In this document: positions 5,436 to 6,756 of the stretch, one piece after another
Layout: each line of letters starts with the position of its first letter
Position numbering within the stretch: position 1 is the first letter of the stretch
From: Gammaproteobacteria bacterium
GTDB taxonomy: Bacteria > Pseudomonadota > Gammaproteobacteria > QOAV01
Reading direction: 5' to 3'
Length of the DNA stretch: 6,756 bases
Assembly: GCA_027067235.1 (NCBI GenBank)
Contig: JALXFQ010000145.1
Span: 1-6,756, forward strand
Notes under the pieces: model-generated
The model's input: only the letters and a program-made list of their open reading frames with translations
Told to the model about the DNA's origin: nothing
Databases searched by the model: none
Made by a program: the position numbers and the translations under genes

Positions 5436-6756
5436 ATGCCCGACGCTCTCGACATTCTTCGTCACACTTTCGGCTACGACGAATTCCGTCATCATCAGGC
5501 GGCGATTATCGAGCAGGTGGTCAATGGCGGCGACGCGCTGGTGCTGATGCCCACCGGCGGCGGCAAGTCCCTGTGTTACCAGATTCCGGCGCTGGCGCGG
5601 CGCGGGGTGGCGGTGGTGGCGTCGCCGCTGATCGCGTTGATGGAAGATCAGGTGCAGGCGCTGCAGCAGCTCGGCATCAGCGCGGCTTTTCTGAATTCGT
5701 CGCAGGATCAGTTCAGCGCACAGGAAACGCGGCAGCGGCTGCGCGACGGTTCGCTGGATTTGCTCTATGTGGCGCCGGAGCGACTGCTCATGGAATCGAC
5801 TCTGGAAATGCTGGACAACTGCCACATCGCTCTGTTCGCCATCGACGAGGCGCATTGCGTATCGCAATGGGGCCATGATTTCCGCCCGGAATATCAGCGT
5901 TTGTCGGTGCTGGCGCAGCGTTATCCCACGATCCCGCGCATTGCCCTCACCGCCACCGCCGACCTGCGTACGCGGCAGGAAATCATCACCCAGCTGAAAC
6001 TGCAAGACGCGCAGATTTACGTCAACAGCTTCGATCGGCCCAATATCCGCTACACCATCACCGAAGGACACAACGCCCGCGACCAGCTCTGGCGCTTTTT
6101 GCAAATGGAGCACCCGGAAGATTCCGGCATCGTCTATTGCCTGTCGCGCAAGAAAGTCGAAGCCACCGCCGAATGGCTGAACAAAAAAGGTCGCCTCGCC
6201 CTGCCCTATCACGCCGGCATGTCGGCGCCAGTCCGGCGCGAACATCAGGCCCGATTCCTGCGCGAGGACAATATCATCATGGTCGCCACCATCGCTTTCG
6301 GCATGGGCATCGACAAGCCGGACGTGCGCTTCGTGGCGCATCTCAATTTGCCGAAAAACATCGAAGCCTACTATCAGGAAACCGGCCGCGCCGGACGCGA
6401 CGGCCAGCCCGCCAGCGCCTGGATGACCTATGGCCTGCAGGATGTCATCATGCTGCGCCAGATGTCGGAAGACTCCTCCGGCAGCGACGAGTACAAACGC
6501 ATCCAGCAGCAGAAACTCGACGCCATGCTGGGCCTGTGCGAGCTGTCCTCCTGCCGTCGCCAGGCCATACTGGGCTATTTTGGCGAGAAGCTGGAACAAG
6601 CCTGCGGCAACTGCGACAACTGCCGCAACCCGCCACAGACCTGGGACGCCACCGAAGCTGCGCAACAGGCGCTATCGGCCATCTACCGCACCGGCCAGCG
6701 CTTCGGCGTGGTCTATCTGGTCAACGTGCTGCAGGGCAAGGAGGAACAGCGCATTC
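5436..6756 (+). CDS. recQ: ATP-dependent DNA helicase RecQ (3' end beyond window)
   Basis: 3'-to-5' superfamily 2 DNA helicase of recombination and repair. In all, 440 residues are visible, against about 610 for E. coli RecQ. Lobe 1 shows TFGYDEFRHHQ (11-21), Walker A MPTGGGKS (38-45, Lys44), the DEAH box (137-140) running into the aromatic-rich loop CVSQWGHDFRPEY (141-153), and LTATAD (171-176). Lobe 2 has SFDRPNIRY (198-206), YHAGM (258-262), ATIAFGMGIDKPDVRFV (284-300) and the arginine-finger motif QETGRAGRDG (314-323). The zinc site is Cys373, Cys390, Cys393 and Cys396, with the same 17-3-3 spacing as in E. coli. The winged-helix RQC domain begins near residue 405 and is cut; any HRDC domain is outside. 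The ATG at 5436 has no visible Shine-Dalgarno and a pyrimidine-rich leader. An in-frame ATG at 5385 would add 17 unconserved residues upstream of the possible promoter's -10. Divergent from the exported-protein gene. Confidence 0.97.
   Translation, partial: MPDALDILRHTFGYDEFRHHQAAIIEQVVNGGDALVLMPTGGGKSLCYQIPALARRGVAVVASPLIALMEDQVQALQQLGISAAFLNSSQDQFSAQETRQRLRDGSLDLLYVAPERLLMESTLEMLDNCHIALFAIDEAHCVSQWGHDFRPEYQRLSVLAQRYPTIPRIALTATADLRTRQEIITQLKLQDAQIYVNSFDRPNIRYTITEGHNARDQLWRFLQMEHPEDSGIVYCLSRKKVEATAEWLNKKGRLALPYHAGMSAPVRREHQARFLREDNIIMVATIAFGMGIDKPDVRFVAHLNLPKNIEAYYQETGRAGRDGQPASAWMTYGLQDVIMLRQMSEDSSGSDEYKRIQQQKLDAMLGLCELSSCRRQAILGYFGEKLEQACGNCDNCRNPPQTWDATEAAQQALSAIYRTGQRFGVVYLVNVLQGKEEQRI

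Noticed and set aside
5400..6665. 421-residue minus-strand open frame
   Set aside because: It is antisense to recQ, which shows every helicase motif. The frame is His/Gln/Ala-rich as expected of a shadow, and has no start context or family similarity.

Overview
The window looks like the chromosome of a moderately GC-rich proteobacterium, most likely a gammaproteobacterium. It carries a BamC outer-membrane lipoprotein, which implies a Gram-negative BAM complex. Its dapA-bamC-purC order is the one known from Escherichia coli. Hand counts give 147/240 G+C in positions 3661-3900 (dapA) but only 106/240 in positions 4741-4980 (the uncharacterised gene). No RNA gene, CRISPR array, transposase or phage gene was recognised.

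Minus strand, positions 4139 to 1: four housekeeping genes are read in one direction. They are dapA (lysine/diaminopimelate synthesis), bamC (outer-membrane protein assembly), purC and the first 413 residues of purL (both purine synthesis). The gaps are 20, 73 and 80 nt, so one transcript is plausible, though internal promoters are possible before purC and purL. The unusual detail is a perfect triple 7-bp tandem repeat just before the purL start. purL is cut by the left edge.

Positions 4140-4431 are a 292-nt gap upstream of dapA with no credible gene. It holds two short inverted repeats, an 8-base G run, and two copies of a 9-bp direct repeat, with a third copy at its border. This is the most likely control region for the dapA cluster, but no promoter in it is strong.

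Positions 4432-5169 (minus) encode a 245-residue protein with a signal peptide that I do not recognise. Its composition is clearly more AT-rich than that of its neighbours. It is the only gene here without an assignable role.

Positions 5170-5435 are a divergent intergenic region. From 5436 to the right edge (plus strand) lies recQ, of which 440 residues are visible: both helicase lobes, the zinc-binding cysteines and the start of the winged-helix domain.

This is essentially an ordinary core-genome region. I found no convincing new multi-gene system. The candidates worth checking are the unknown exported protein and the small repeats in the purL and dapA leaders.
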